Assembly (NCBI GenBank): GCA_951813605.1
Contig: OX638379.1
Coordinates: forward strand, 4,166,062-4,230,061
DNA from: an uncultured Bryobacterales bacterium
GTDB taxonomy: Bacteria; Acidobacteriota; Terriglobia; Bryobacterales; UBA6623
DNA: 64,000 nt
Direction: 5' to 3'
Part shown: positions 1-9,918 of the stretch, piece after piece
How the letters are laid out: each line of letters begins with the position of its first letter
How positions within the stretch are numbered: the first letter of the stretch is position 1
Position numbers and translations under genes: made by a program
Notes under the pieces: generated by a model
What the model was told of the DNA's origin: nothing
Database searches by the model: none
Seen by the model: the letters and a program-made list of their open reading frames with translations, nothing else

Positions 1-128
1 TCCGCCGCCAAAGCCTGCCGACCGTAGGAGAATCACCTGTTTCGCCCTGGAACCGCTGAATGGCCGTCCCCGGCTGCGCGAACTCCAAGTGACATAATGA
101 TTATGGGTCTCCGCCAGACGAGACCTAG

Positions 129-1544
<1,416 letters not shown>

Positions 1545-1566
1545 GGGGCGGCTTCTCGGCAGGAAC

Positions 1567-3294
1567 TCACTCCCTCTCGTAGACGGTCCTGCCGCCCAGC
1601 ACCGTCTCGACGACGCGCGTGTCGCGCAGTTCGTCCGCGGGACACTCGAGGATGTCCCTGTCAAGGACAGCGAAGTCAGCGTACTTGCCCGGTTCAAGCG
1701 AGCCCTTGACGTCTTCTTCGAAAGACAGGTAGGCGGCGTTCCAAGTCCACATCCGCAGGGCTTCCTCGCGGGAAACCCGCTGCTCCGGATTATGCACCGA
1801 GCCATCGGCAGCCCTCCTAGTAACTGCCACCCACATGCCAAAGAACGGGTCGTACGGGTTAACGGCCTCCCGCGCGTCGAACTTGATCATGTGGTCCGAA
1901 CCGCCGGCGACGACCACTCCGGCGTCGATGATCGACCTATAGGGCTGCAGTTGCCCCATCCGACGGCCGCCGAGCACATCGGCGAGAGCCGGGCCGTCGA
2001 AGTGGTACCAAGCCGGCTGCATGTCCGCCACTACGCCCAGTCGAGCGGCGCGCCGGATGGCGTCGCCGGTCAGGAAATTGGCATGGGTAAGCGTGAATCG
2101 CCGCCCGGAAATCGGAATGTCCCGGCTCACGGCCTCATAGGCGTCCAGCAAGATGTCAGTCGATGCCCCGCCGGTCGTGTGCGCCGTCATCTGCCATCCT
2201 AGGCGCGCTGCCGCCCCGACGATCGCCGCCAGGTCGTCCGGACGGATTCGGAGCTCCCCGCGATAGTCGCTGTCCTCGAAACCATAGACCTGAGTGTTGG
2301 CGCCGTACGGCGTGCGCATGAAGGCAGTTCCTAGCAGGATGCCGCCGTCCAGAACGACCTTCAACGATCCGACACGCAGCATCTCGTCGCCGTATCCGGT
2401 GACGGAGCCCAGCGCCTCTATCTCTGCGACCACCTCAGCCAGAGGGCGCTCGGCATCTATCCTGCGCGTAACATAGCTGCGCACCCGCAAGGCGCCCCTG
2501 CGCCACAGTTCCTGATAGGCCCGTATGCCGGGAGGCTGCTGGCTGCGGTCTATGACGCTGGTGAGGCCCACGCTGCTGTACGCCTTCTGCATGGCCTCCA
2601 GCGCGCGCACTTGCTCCTCGTGTCCAAACCGCCGCGAGGTCATCAGCGGGGCAACGAGCTGACGTGCCCCGATAACGAGGCCGGTCGGCTCTCCATCGCT
2701 GTTCCGGATCAGCTTGCCATTGTCCGGGTCAGGGGTCGCCGCCGAAACCCCCGCCCTGCGCAAGGCGGCTGAGTTGAGGACAGCCGCATAGCCGTTATCC
2801 AGCACCACGGGTCGATCCGCGGAGTAGCCGTCGATCTCCCAACGGGTCGGATAGCGCTTCTCCTGCAGCCTAGTGGAATAGACCTTGGGGACGAACACCA
2901 GTCCGTCGCCCTCCTTGATGGCACGAGTCACGTATTGTCGGAGGTCGGAAAAGCTTCGCAGGACCGGGATTTCGCCGTCCGATTCCGCAAGCGCCGCTGT
3001 GATCGGATGCACGTGGCTGTCGATCAGGCCCGGCACGACGGTCCTGCCTTCGAGATTCACCTGGCGGGTGCGGGGTCCGGTCTTCCGGCCGACCACCTGC
3101 GTGGTTCCCAGATCCAAGACACGGCCGGCGGCCACCGTCATCGACTCCACCACGGGGCGCTCGGGCCACATGGTGACGATCTTGCCGTTGTAATAGAGCG
3201 CGTCAGCAGGGCCGGGCGGCACTTCGCGCTGAGGCGGCCACTGCTGCGCCCACCCCGCCCCGCTCGCAAGAAGGAGCAGAACGGCGGAGCGCAT
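1567..3294 (-). CDS. secreted YtcJ-like amidohydrolase
   Basis: This is a metal-dependent amidohydrolase of the YtcJ/Amidohydro_3 group, probably acting on an amide or cyclic ureide outside the cytosol. The start at 3294 gives a clean signal peptide (MRSAVLLLLASGAGWAQ); the longer open frame would overlap the upstream gene. The metal site is intact: DSHVH after the VVPGLI strand, HTTGG-type histidines in mid-barrel, and a GSDH Asp/His pair late in the barrel. The C-terminal GKYADFAVLD strand typical of the superfamily is present. It starts 5 bases after the esterase gene and is probably co-transcribed with it. The substrate is unknown. Confidence 0.9.
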   Translation of the reverse strand: MRSAVLLLLASGAGWAQQWPPQREVPPGPADALYYNGKIVTMWPERPVVESMTVAAGRVLDLGTTQVVGRKTGPRTRQVNLEGRTVVPGLIDSHVHPITAALAESDGEIPVLRSFSDLRQYVTRAIKEGDGLVFVPKVYSTRLQEKRYPTRWEIDGYSADRPVVLDNGYAAVLNSAALRRAGVSAATPDPDNGKLIRNSDGEPTGLVIGARQLVAPLMTSRRFGHEEQVRALEAMQKAYSSVGLTSVIDRSQQPPGIRAYQELWRRGALRVRSYVTRRIDAERPLAEVVAEIEALGSVTGYGDEMLRVGSLKVVLDGGILLGTAFMRTPYGANTQVYGFEDSDYRGELRIRPDDLAAIVGAAARLGWQMTAHTTGGASTDILLDAYEAVSRDIPISGRRFTLTHANFLTGDAIRRAARLGVVADMQPAWYHFDGPALADVLGGRRMGQLQPYRSIIDAGVVVAGGSDHMIKFDAREAVNPYDPFFGMWVAVTRRAADGSVHNPEQRVSREEALRMWTWNAAYLSFEEDVKGSLEPGKYADFAVLDRDILECPADELRDTRVVETVLGGRTVYERE

Positions 3295-3299
3295 CGCTC

Positions 3300-4163
3300 C
3301 TACCAAGTCGGGTCGCCAGGTCGACCGACTGTAGGCTTCCCTTCCAGATAGCCGAGGGACGCCAGGAATCGATCCATGTGCCAAACCGTGGTCGTGTAGG
3401 ACCCGCGACTGCGGGTGTAATTGAAGAAGCCGTGCGGACGGCCGGCAAATCCCACTAGTTCGCAGCGGTTTCCCGCTTTGTCCATGGCCGCGCAGAACGC
3501 CTCCGCCGTTGTGTAGGGCACCGTGGTGTCCGCCTTGCCGTGAAAGACGATGGTGGGCGGGTCACCCTTGTCAACGTGCTGCAGAGGGGACCCCTCGAGA
3601 GCACGGTCTCCCCATCGCTGGCTCTTGGCAATGTCGGTGGCGGGATTGAACAGCACGAGCGCGTTGGGAACGGAACTCACCGAAGCCTCCTCGCCCTTTT
3701 CGTCCAGCCTGTCGATCACGCCTGTCGTTGCCGCAACATGACCTCCGGCCGAGCCGCCGCCTGCCGCGATGCGGTCTGGGTCAATTCCCAGATCGGAGGC
3801 GTGCTGCCTCATCCACCGAACCGCGGACTTCCCGTCGGCAACGCACTCTACGGGCGAGGTGCCGTGGCTGTTGCGGGTGCGGTACTGGGCGCTGATGGCA
3901 ACCATGCCCCTCGATGCCAGGTAGCGACTTTGAGGAAAGAACTGGGCAGGCGTGCCGCCAACCCATCCTCCGCCAAAGAAAAACACGATTGCCGGCCGCT
4001 TGTCTCCCGCCGTCCAGCCTTCCGGAAGGAACACGTGCAGTTCGAGCGGGTCCTCGGCAAAGCTCTTGTAAACGATCTGCTTGTCCGGCTTGAAGTCGCG
4101 ATCCTGCGCGATGCCGGTTACCGTCGCGAGGGCTAGCAGGCAAGCCAACGTGCTCTGTTTCAT
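3300..4163 (-). CDS. secreted alpha/beta-hydrolase (BD-FAE-like esterase)
   Basis: This 287-residue serine esterase of the carboxylesterase/BD-FAE type has a signal peptide (MKQSTLACLLALATVTGIAQ). It shows an oxyanion loop FFGGGWVGG in place of HGGG, the nucleophile elbow GGSAGG, a late Asp in KADTTVP and a His in GRPHGF. It probably removes acyl or feruloyl-type esters from glycans in the periplasm or outside the cell. It sits between the DUF6797-type protein (49 bases upstream) and the amidohydrolase (5 bases downstream) in one leftward run. A TAGACT -10 box 7 bases before the ATG could also give it its own leaderless transcript. Confidence 0.92.
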   Translation of the reverse strand: MKQSTLACLLALATVTGIAQDRDFKPDKQIVYKSFAEDPLELHVFLPEGWTAGDKRPAIVFFFGGGWVGGTPAQFFPQSRYLASRGMVAISAQYRTRNSHGTSPVECVADGKSAVRWMRQHASDLGIDPDRIAAGGGSAGGHVAATTGVIDRLDEKGEEASVSSVPNALVLFNPATDIAKSQRWGDRALEGSPLQHVDKGDPPTIVFHGKADTTVPYTTAEAFCAAMDKAGNRCELVGFAGRPHGFFNYTRSRGSYTTTVWHMDRFLASLGYLEGKPTVGRPGDPTW

Positions 4164-4170
4164 CGCCTCA

Positions 4171-4176
4171 AGTCTA
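4171..4176 (-). promoter_or_regulatory. possible leaderless -10 box for the esterase
   Basis: TAGACT on the minus strand ends 7 bases before the ATG at 4163. There is no Shine-Dalgarno sequence between. It matches TATAAT at four of six positions and repeats a layout seen at several genes here. No clear -35 box is visible. Confidence 0.4.
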
Positions 4177-4212
4177 GCAACCGAACCGCGGCCGATTCGA
4201 TTCCCGGAAGGC

Positions 4213-6918
4213 CTAGGGCCCCTCCCCGAAGTCCGCCACGAACGCGACGCCCGGCTCGTCGGGAAGCGTATGGATTGAATGGCTTATCTCCACTTCGATC
4301 CGGTCTCCGGCCGCTGTGCGCAGGCTGGCAGCCGTCATCATCTGCATGACAGGCCGCAAGTCGTCCACCTCGATCCGAACCGTCTTGCGGTCGGGGAGCA
4401 GCCGGACGCTTCGCACGGTCATCTCTTCGATGCCGCGCTCGCCGCCAAGGTTCCAGCGGTCGGACCCGTAGCGGCTGAGCCACTTGTAGTTCCAGCGTCT
4501 CACGTGGTAGTTCCCCGGGTCCTCGGCAGTCGCCGCATCGAGCTCGTGAAGGAACGACACATCGATGCCCTGTCGGCTGACATGGAGTTCGCTGGGCACC
4601 AGCACCTTGCCCCCGGAGTATCGCGCCCGGTAGAAGCCGCCCACCGACTTGCGCTTGGTGCCCCACCCGTACAGGCCGACCAGGTAGAGGTTGCCGTCGC
4701 TTTCTCGGAAACCGGGACGCAGCAAGCCGGCGTCGAAATCAACCGGCAGCTCGACCGCTCCGCCCTGGATCGTGCCTCCTGCCTTCTCCATCAGCACAAG
4801 GAAGATCTTGCCCCGTCCGAACGAGGAATGCACGAGATGCCCTTTGAAAGGACCCCATCGGCCGGTCCCGATCCAAGCTTGGCCCGCTCCCGAATTGTCC
4901 ACGGCTATGGGAAGAAACGTGATCGGATTGTCGTAACCCTTGCGGTCCGGGTCGACGCTGCCCCCCCACATGTAGCCATGGAAGCTGCCCGGGGAGCAGA
5001 GGTTGACCCGGGTCGAGGGTATCCAATGCCCTTCTTGGTCGGAGGTTGTGATTTCGCCGTTGGGGCCGACAGCAACGCCGTTGGGCACCCGGAAGCCCGT
5101 GCAGACGACTTCCAGGTTCGTTCCGTCGGGATCCATCTTGAAGATGACCCCATGGTGCTTCACCTTGGCCGGCAGTGCGTGCCGCGCCGCCTTGGCGAAA
5201 TAGAAGTTGCCCTCGCGGTCACGGTCGAGATCAAAGGTGAACTCGTGGAAGTGGTGAGTGACATGAAACTCGTTGTTCAAGTTTTCGTAGTAGTCCGCCT
5301 GCCCGTCGCGGTTGAGGTCATGGAGAATCGTGATCTGGTCCCGATCGAGCACGTACACCTTGCCGTCCACCACCTCGAGGCCCTGCGGCATGTGGAATCC
5401 CACGGCGAACCGTCTCCAAGTGAGCTCGTCCAGGTCCTGGTCGACGCCCTCGACGATCCAGATGTCCCCGGACCACGTCGCCACCGCAGCCCGGTCGTCG
5501 TCGAAGAACGCGAAATCCGTAGGCCGGAACCAAGACTGCCAAGGATTGTCGAATGGAAGAGTGATCTCGTCGACCGTCCACGGCCCGTTGCCGGCACCCA
5601 GGCGGCCCTTGGTGACCACAGTCTTCCGGTAAAGGTGGGGCCCTCCGCGGGCATACGGCGCAAGACGCTCCGGACGCGGGGCGTTCCGCAGGGCACCCGC
5701 GAACGGCCCCAATCGCTCGGACGGCAGGCTAGCGTAGTAGACGGTGAAAAGCTGCGGCTCCGACGATGGCGGGATCCGCAGCCGCACCTCGCCGGGAGAC
5801 GACAGGTCCCACCTGCCCTTCTTGGCGAGACCTGCGACGCCGACTACTGTTCCCTCTCCTGCCGAGAGGTGAACCATGTGGTCCGCCGCGGCGCCCCGCC
5901 CCGGCGCGAGCTTCTTGAGCGAGAGTTGCCTGGCCTCTCCGGCCTTCGCGGCGGCCACCTCAACCAGCAGGGCTTCCCGGGTCGGCCCGACTTCGAACGT
6001 GCGCGAGAGGGCTTCCACGCCCCAGTCCGATTGCAGTCCGGCCATTTCCAGGACGTCGGTCCCGCCGACGCTGTACGACAGCACAACCTTGTCGCCGAAC
6101 ATGTAGCGGCCCTTGTACTTGGCCCAATCGGCAGGCAATGGCCCGAACCCGTCCTTGCGAGGGTCCGCGAAGCTCCCGTCTCGGGCCCATCCTGGCGCAA
6201 CCGGAGTTTCGAATACGGGATTGCCGTCGAGATGCGGGTGGGGCCCGTGCTTCCAGTCGTAGACCGTTCCGGTTAGCACGTATTGCGGGCCGTTCCAGCC
6301 GGCTGCCATCCGCAGCAGCTCGGTATCGAATATGACCCCCGCCCGGCGATCCTCCGCAAGCATGATGGCGTGGGACTTGTAGCTGATGTTGTCGTCCGGC
6401 CCCTTGTCGGCGCGGGGGTCTTCCGGCTCCCTGACCGTCACGCTGGCAGAGATCACCGGCCCGTAGTCCATGTGGAGCCAGGGCTGCTCGTCGCGCTTAG
6501 TGCTGTCGTCGAAGCGATTGCTGGCGAACGGCGCGCCTTGATCGATCCACGCGCGCAGGACACCGATCTCCTCGCCGCTCAGCTTCCCTCCGGCTGGCGG
6601 CATGAGAAGGTTCTCCTCAAGTCCCGCGACCAAGTGGATCAGCCGGCTGTTCGCGCTGTCGCCGACAATCATGCCGGGCTTTCCCGAGTACCCGCCGCGA
6701 ACCGCGGACTTCTTGCGCCACAAGCTGTAGCCGTTCATCGCGGCGTCGTCGCCGTGGCACATGTAGCAGCGCTGCACGAAGATGGGGTCGACATCGCGCA
6801 TGAAATCGATCTCGCGGTCGACCGGGGGAGGGAGTTCCGCCGTTTCTGCGAGCAAGCCGGGAAGGCCGGCTGCAATTAATGCGCCGACTAGAGGAAGCGG
6901 CGGGAGTTTGCTGAGCAT
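4213..6918 (-). CDS. secreted cytochrome c / beta-propeller protein (DUF6797 type)
   Basis: This large exported protein of 901 residues starts with a signal peptide (MLSKLPPLPLVGALIAAGLPGLLAE). A planctomycete-type cytochrome c domain follows at about residues 35-125, with the heme motif CYMCH and a distal LLMPPAGG methionine loop. The middle part resembles DUF6797. From about residue 500 it resembles glucose/sorbosone-dehydrogenase propellers, with a VPNGVAVGPNG strand and metal-like DLNRDGQAD and DLDRDREGN loops. Such proteins are thought to oxidise sugars or related alcohols and pass electrons to a heme in the periplasm. The substrate is not known. It lies between the symporter and the esterase. 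A TACAAT box 14 bases before the ATG may be its promoter. Confidence 0.82.
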   Translation of the reverse strand: MLSKLPPLPLVGALIAAGLPGLLAETAELPPPVDREIDFMRDVDPIFVQRCYMCHGDDAAMNGYSLWRKKSAVRGGYSGKPGMIVGDSANSRLIHLVAGLEENLLMPPAGGKLSGEEIGVLRAWIDQGAPFASNRFDDSTKRDEQPWLHMDYGPVISASVTVREPEDPRADKGPDDNISYKSHAIMLAEDRRAGVIFDTELLRMAAGWNGPQYVLTGTVYDWKHGPHPHLDGNPVFETPVAPGWARDGSFADPRKDGFGPLPADWAKYKGRYMFGDKVVLSYSVGGTDVLEMAGLQSDWGVEALSRTFEVGPTREALLVEVAAAKAGEARQLSLKKLAPGRGAAADHMVHLSAGEGTVVGVAGLAKKGRWDLSSPGEVRLRIPPSSEPQLFTVYYASLPSERLGPFAGALRNAPRPERLAPYARGGPHLYRKTVVTKGRLGAGNGPWTVDEITLPFDNPWQSWFRPTDFAFFDDDRAAVATWSGDIWIVEGVDQDLDELTWRRFAVGFHMPQGLEVVDGKVYVLDRDQITILHDLNRDGQADYYENLNNEFHVTHHFHEFTFDLDRDREGNFYFAKAARHALPAKVKHHGVIFKMDPDGTNLEVVCTGFRVPNGVAVGPNGEITTSDQEGHWIPSTRVNLCSPGSFHGYMWGGSVDPDRKGYDNPITFLPIAVDNSGAGQAWIGTGRWGPFKGHLVHSSFGRGKIFLVLMEKAGGTIQGGAVELPVDFDAGLLRPGFRESDGNLYLVGLYGWGTKRKSVGGFYRARYSGGKVLVPSELHVSRQGIDVSFLHELDAATAEDPGNYHVRRWNYKWLSRYGSDRWNLGGERGIEEMTVRSVRLLPDRKTVRIEVDDLRPVMQMMTAASLRTAAGDRIEVEISHSIHTLPDEPGVAFVADFGEGP

Positions 6919-7017
6919 GCCTGTTCGCCACTATTGTAAATCGGCTGGAGGCGGCTCGCCCGCGGTTGGACGCGGTCGATTCGAGCGGCAACCCGTCAGA
7001 CGCCCATACCGACTGCT

Positions 7018-8784
7018 CTAACGTCCGTGCCTCTTCCAAAGACGGAGGAGCGTGACGCCCGCGAGGCCTGCCACCGCTAGGCCCGCCACCGCCTTGATGG
7101 CCTCGCCGTAAAGCAAGTAACCGGTCGCGAAGAGGAACCCGTAGATCGCGACAGAGCCGAACGCCGATGCCGCCAGCGGCACAGTCAGGGACTGGCTCGC
7201 CGACGATCCCGCTGCACGTCCGGCGATTCTGGCAACGGGAGCCCACCCCGGCCCTGCGGGCCGAATGGTCCGGTAGAAGTGAACCAATTTCTTCTCGTCG
7301 GTCGCAGAGGCGAAGTACGCGCAAGGCAGCCAGCACAGCGTCGTGAGCGCCACTCCGACGAGTAGCCGCTGCCAGACGTCAAGCCCTCCTCCGACCAGCG
7401 GCATCAAGAGCGCGACGGAAAAGGACGCGATCATGGCCGCCACCTCGGTTGCGGCGTTGATCCGCCACCAGAACCAACGCAACAGGTAAAGCAGGCCCGT
7501 CCCAGCGCCAATTTGCAGAAGGATCTGAAACACTCCCAGAGCGCTCTCGATCACGAGCGAGACCGCGCAAGCCGAGGCCATCAGCGCCACGGTGAACAAC
7601 CGACCGACCCAGACAAGCTGCCGCTCCGTGGCTCGCGGCCGGAAGAACCTGCGGTACACATCGTTCACCAAGATCGAAGACCCCCAGTTGACGGCGGTCG
7701 ACATCGTTGACATGTAGGCGGCCGCGAGCGAGGTGACGACCAATCCCAACAAGCCGGGTGGCAGGAACGTCAGCATCGCCGGATAGGCCAAGTCGTTGCG
7801 GACAACATCCGCCGGGACGTGCGGGAAACGCTCCTGGATGTCCTCGAGGCCGGGAAAAACGACCATTGAGGCCATGGCCACGAGAATCCAGGGCCACGGA
7901 CGCACAGCATAGTGCAGCAGGTTGAATAGCAGGGTTGCTGCCAAGGCATGCGTCTCGTCCTTCGCTGACAGCATGCGTTGAACGAGATACCCGCCGCCGC
8001 CGGGTTCCGATCCGGGATAATACGACGCCCACCATTGGACGAGCAGCGGGATTAGGAACACGGGCGCGAGATCGCTCCAGCCCATGGACTCGAACGAGGG
8101 CCAGAATGCCAGCTTGTCCCGCACTTCAACATGGGCCAGCAACCCGTCCAAGCCTCCCACTTCGGGCAGCCGCAAGATATGCATGGCGGCAGCGACCGAG
8201 CCGATCATTGCCATGGCGAATTGAGCGAGATCGGTGAGCAGCACGCCTTGCAACCCGCCAAGCGCGCTGTACGCCAGCGTCACGCTGGCAGCGACCACCA
8301 CGGTCTGGACGGGGCTCCAGCCGAACATCACGCTGCCGATCTTGATCGCCGCCAGCGTCACGGCCGCCATCACCAAGACGTTGAACAGCAATCCGAGATA
8401 CACGCCTCGGAATGCTCGCAAGAATGCCGCGGCCTTGCCGGAATAACGGATTTCGTAGAACTCGACATCCGTCGAAACGCCGGAACGGCGCCAGAGCTTC
8501 GCATACAGGAACACAGTCAGCATGCCCGACAGAAGAAAGGCCCACCAAGTCCAGTTCCCCAAGACACCGTCGCGGCGCACGATGTCCGAGACTAGGTTCG
8601 GGGTGTCAGTCGAGAAAGTCGTCGCCACCATCGAAACGCCTAGCAGCCACCAAGGCTGGCTGCGGCCGGCAAGGAAGAACGAAGAGAAGTCGCTGCCGGC
8701 TTTCCGGGACACGCGAAGTCCTATCCAGAGGGATAGGGCCAGGAAACCGGCCAGAATCAGCCAGTCCGGAGTCGTCAATTGCAT
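7018..8784 (-). CDS. sodium:solute symporter (SSS family)
   Basis: This is a Na+-coupled uptake transporter of the inner membrane. Starting at 8784 gives 588 residues and removes a hydrophilic, arginine-rich stretch that is only open frame. This start has a GGAGGGTG ribosome site 7 bases upstream. The protein opens with TM1 (DWLILAGFLALSLWIGL) and the conserved TFSTDTPNLVSDIV segment that carries Na+-site residues, then about twelve further helices. The substrate is unknown. The sugar-isomerase homologue just upstream and the oxidising propeller protein downstream suggest a sugar or sugar acid. Confidence 0.9.
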   Translation of the reverse strand: MQLTTPDWLILAGFLALSLWIGLRVSRKAGSDFSSFFLAGRSQPWWLLGVSMVATTFSTDTPNLVSDIVRRDGVLGNWTWWAFLLSGMLTVFLYAKLWRRSGVSTDVEFYEIRYSGKAAAFLRAFRGVYLGLLFNVLVMAAVTLAAIKIGSVMFGWSPVQTVVVAASVTLAYSALGGLQGVLLTDLAQFAMAMIGSVAAAMHILRLPEVGGLDGLLAHVEVRDKLAFWPSFESMGWSDLAPVFLIPLLVQWWASYYPGSEPGGGGYLVQRMLSAKDETHALAATLLFNLLHYAVRPWPWILVAMASMVVFPGLEDIQERFPHVPADVVRNDLAYPAMLTFLPPGLLGLVVTSLAAAYMSTMSTAVNWGSSILVNDVYRRFFRPRATERQLVWVGRLFTVALMASACAVSLVIESALGVFQILLQIGAGTGLLYLLRWFWWRINAATEVAAMIASFSVALLMPLVGGGLDVWQRLLVGVALTTLCWLPCAYFASATDEKKLVHFYRTIRPAGPGWAPVARIAGRAAGSSASQSLTVPLAASAFGSVAIYGFLFATGYLLYGEAIKAVAGLAVAGLAGVTLLRLWKRHGR

Positions 8785-8903
8785 CCGGCCACCCTCCGCT
8801 CTAACCAAGCAGCGAGACAGCTGCGGATTGGACGTGGGTGACCGCGCTTGCCCCGAGGCATCGGCGGCCCTAGCGCACCCTGATGCCTCCGCAAGGCCTG
8901 CAT

Positions 8904-9824
8904 CTAGACTTGCTTGACTGCTTGAAGCAAGCCCTTTAGCGAATGCTCGCTTGCTTCGGCCTTGCTGCCCCGAAGCCGATAGTGCGTCTCGAGCGACACC
9001 ACGCCTTCGTAGCCGTCTCGCAATAGTGCCCTGAGTTGGCCAACATGGTCGAATTCGCCATCGCCGACGCCGCACCACTCGACCGAACCGTCCGACGTAC
9101 GCCGGTAATCGCGAACATGCACGTGCCAGATCCGGGAAGGGTCGAGCGATTCATACCCGGCGGGAAACGGTTCCGGATCCCCGGCCCGGGCCGAGTTGCT
9201 GGGATCCCAAGTAAGGCCTAGAGCTGGTGATCGGACCGCTCGGAGCAGTTCTGCGGATTGCGCGGCTGTCGCGACGTAGCTGCCGGCGACATTCTCGACC
9301 GCCAGGCGGAACCCTGCGGCGCGAGCCCGCGCGCTCGAATCCTCCACCAGATCGTAGATGCGCGGATACGCGCTCGGATCGGGCCCCTGATCGCCCTTGT
9401 AGGTAAACGCAAACGTCCGAATCAACCGGGTACCGAGGATGGCGGCCCGCTCAAACGCCCTGTCCAGCAATTCCCACTGCGCGCTCAGTGCCCGCGAGCC
9501 TGCCACGGAGTCGAAGGCGGGAAGGGGAACCTTGAAAAAGGACGTATCCAGAATCGCAAGACGAATGCCGGCATCTTCCAGCATCATCCGGGCTTGACGG
9601 ATCCTCTCGAGTGGAAGGGACGTGTTGTAACGGTCCCACAGCTCGCGAATCTCGCAGTACCGCAGCCCGTGACGTCGGAGAAATGCTAGGGCAACAGCAA
9701 GGTCGTCGTCGATCTCGTCCGTCGTTACCGACAGTCGAATCTTCGCCGCGTCGGCGCTTGCCAGCCGGCTGGATAGACTCAATCCGGCCACGCCGAGGAA
9801 GGTTCTCCGGGAAACGGGTGCCAC
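8904..9824 (-). CDS. Tat-exported sugar phosphate isomerase/epimerase-like protein
   Basis: This is a TIM-barrel protein of the xylose-isomerase-like AP-endonuclease-2 family (IolE/hexulose isomerase type), 306 residues from a GTG at 9824. The N-terminus carries a twin-arginine motif (SRRTFLG) and a hydrophobic stretch ending at SADA. Metal-ligand-type residues are seen in RLAVENVAG, LTWDPSN, HVHVRDY and VVSLETHY. The start is chosen because a perfect TATAAT lies 9 bases before the GTG; a longer ATG frame would run through that promoter. It probably epimerises a sugar taken up by the neighbouring symporter, but the substrate is unknown. Confidence 0.85.
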   Translation of the reverse strand: MAPVSRRTFLGVAGLSLSSRLASADAAKIRLSVTTDEIDDDLAVALAFLRRHGLRYCEIRELWDRYNTSLPLERIRQARMMLEDAGIRLAILDTSFFKVPLPAFDSVAGSRALSAQWELLDRAFERAAILGTRLIRTFAFTYKGDQGPDPSAYPRIYDLVEDSSARARAAGFRLAVENVAGSYVATAAQSAELLRAVRSPALGLTWDPSNSARAGDPEPFPAGYESLDPSRIWHVHVRDYRRTSDGSVEWCGVGDGEFDHVGQLRALLRDGYEGVVSLETHYRLRGSKAEASEHSLKGLLQAVKQV

Positions 9825-9833
9825 AATGTCGGA

Positions 9834-9839
9834 ATTATA
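9834..9839 (-). promoter_or_regulatory. leaderless -10 box (TATAAT) of the isomerase gene
   Basis: A perfect TATAAT on the minus strand is separated by 9 bases from the GTG at 9824. Transcription would start at or next to the start codon. No ribosome site fits between. A -35 hexamer is not evident. Confidence 0.6.
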
Positions 9840-9918
9840 GCGGGTGCCAGCGGTGACGCGATTCGTGGAGACGGCAACACGTCGGGCTACAGAAATCGCA
9901 CTCGGCACAGCCGGGTCC

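Noticed and set aside
4279..6276. 665-codon rightward open frame
   Set aside because: It lies wholly antisense to the cytochrome/propeller gene, has no motif and results from high GC.
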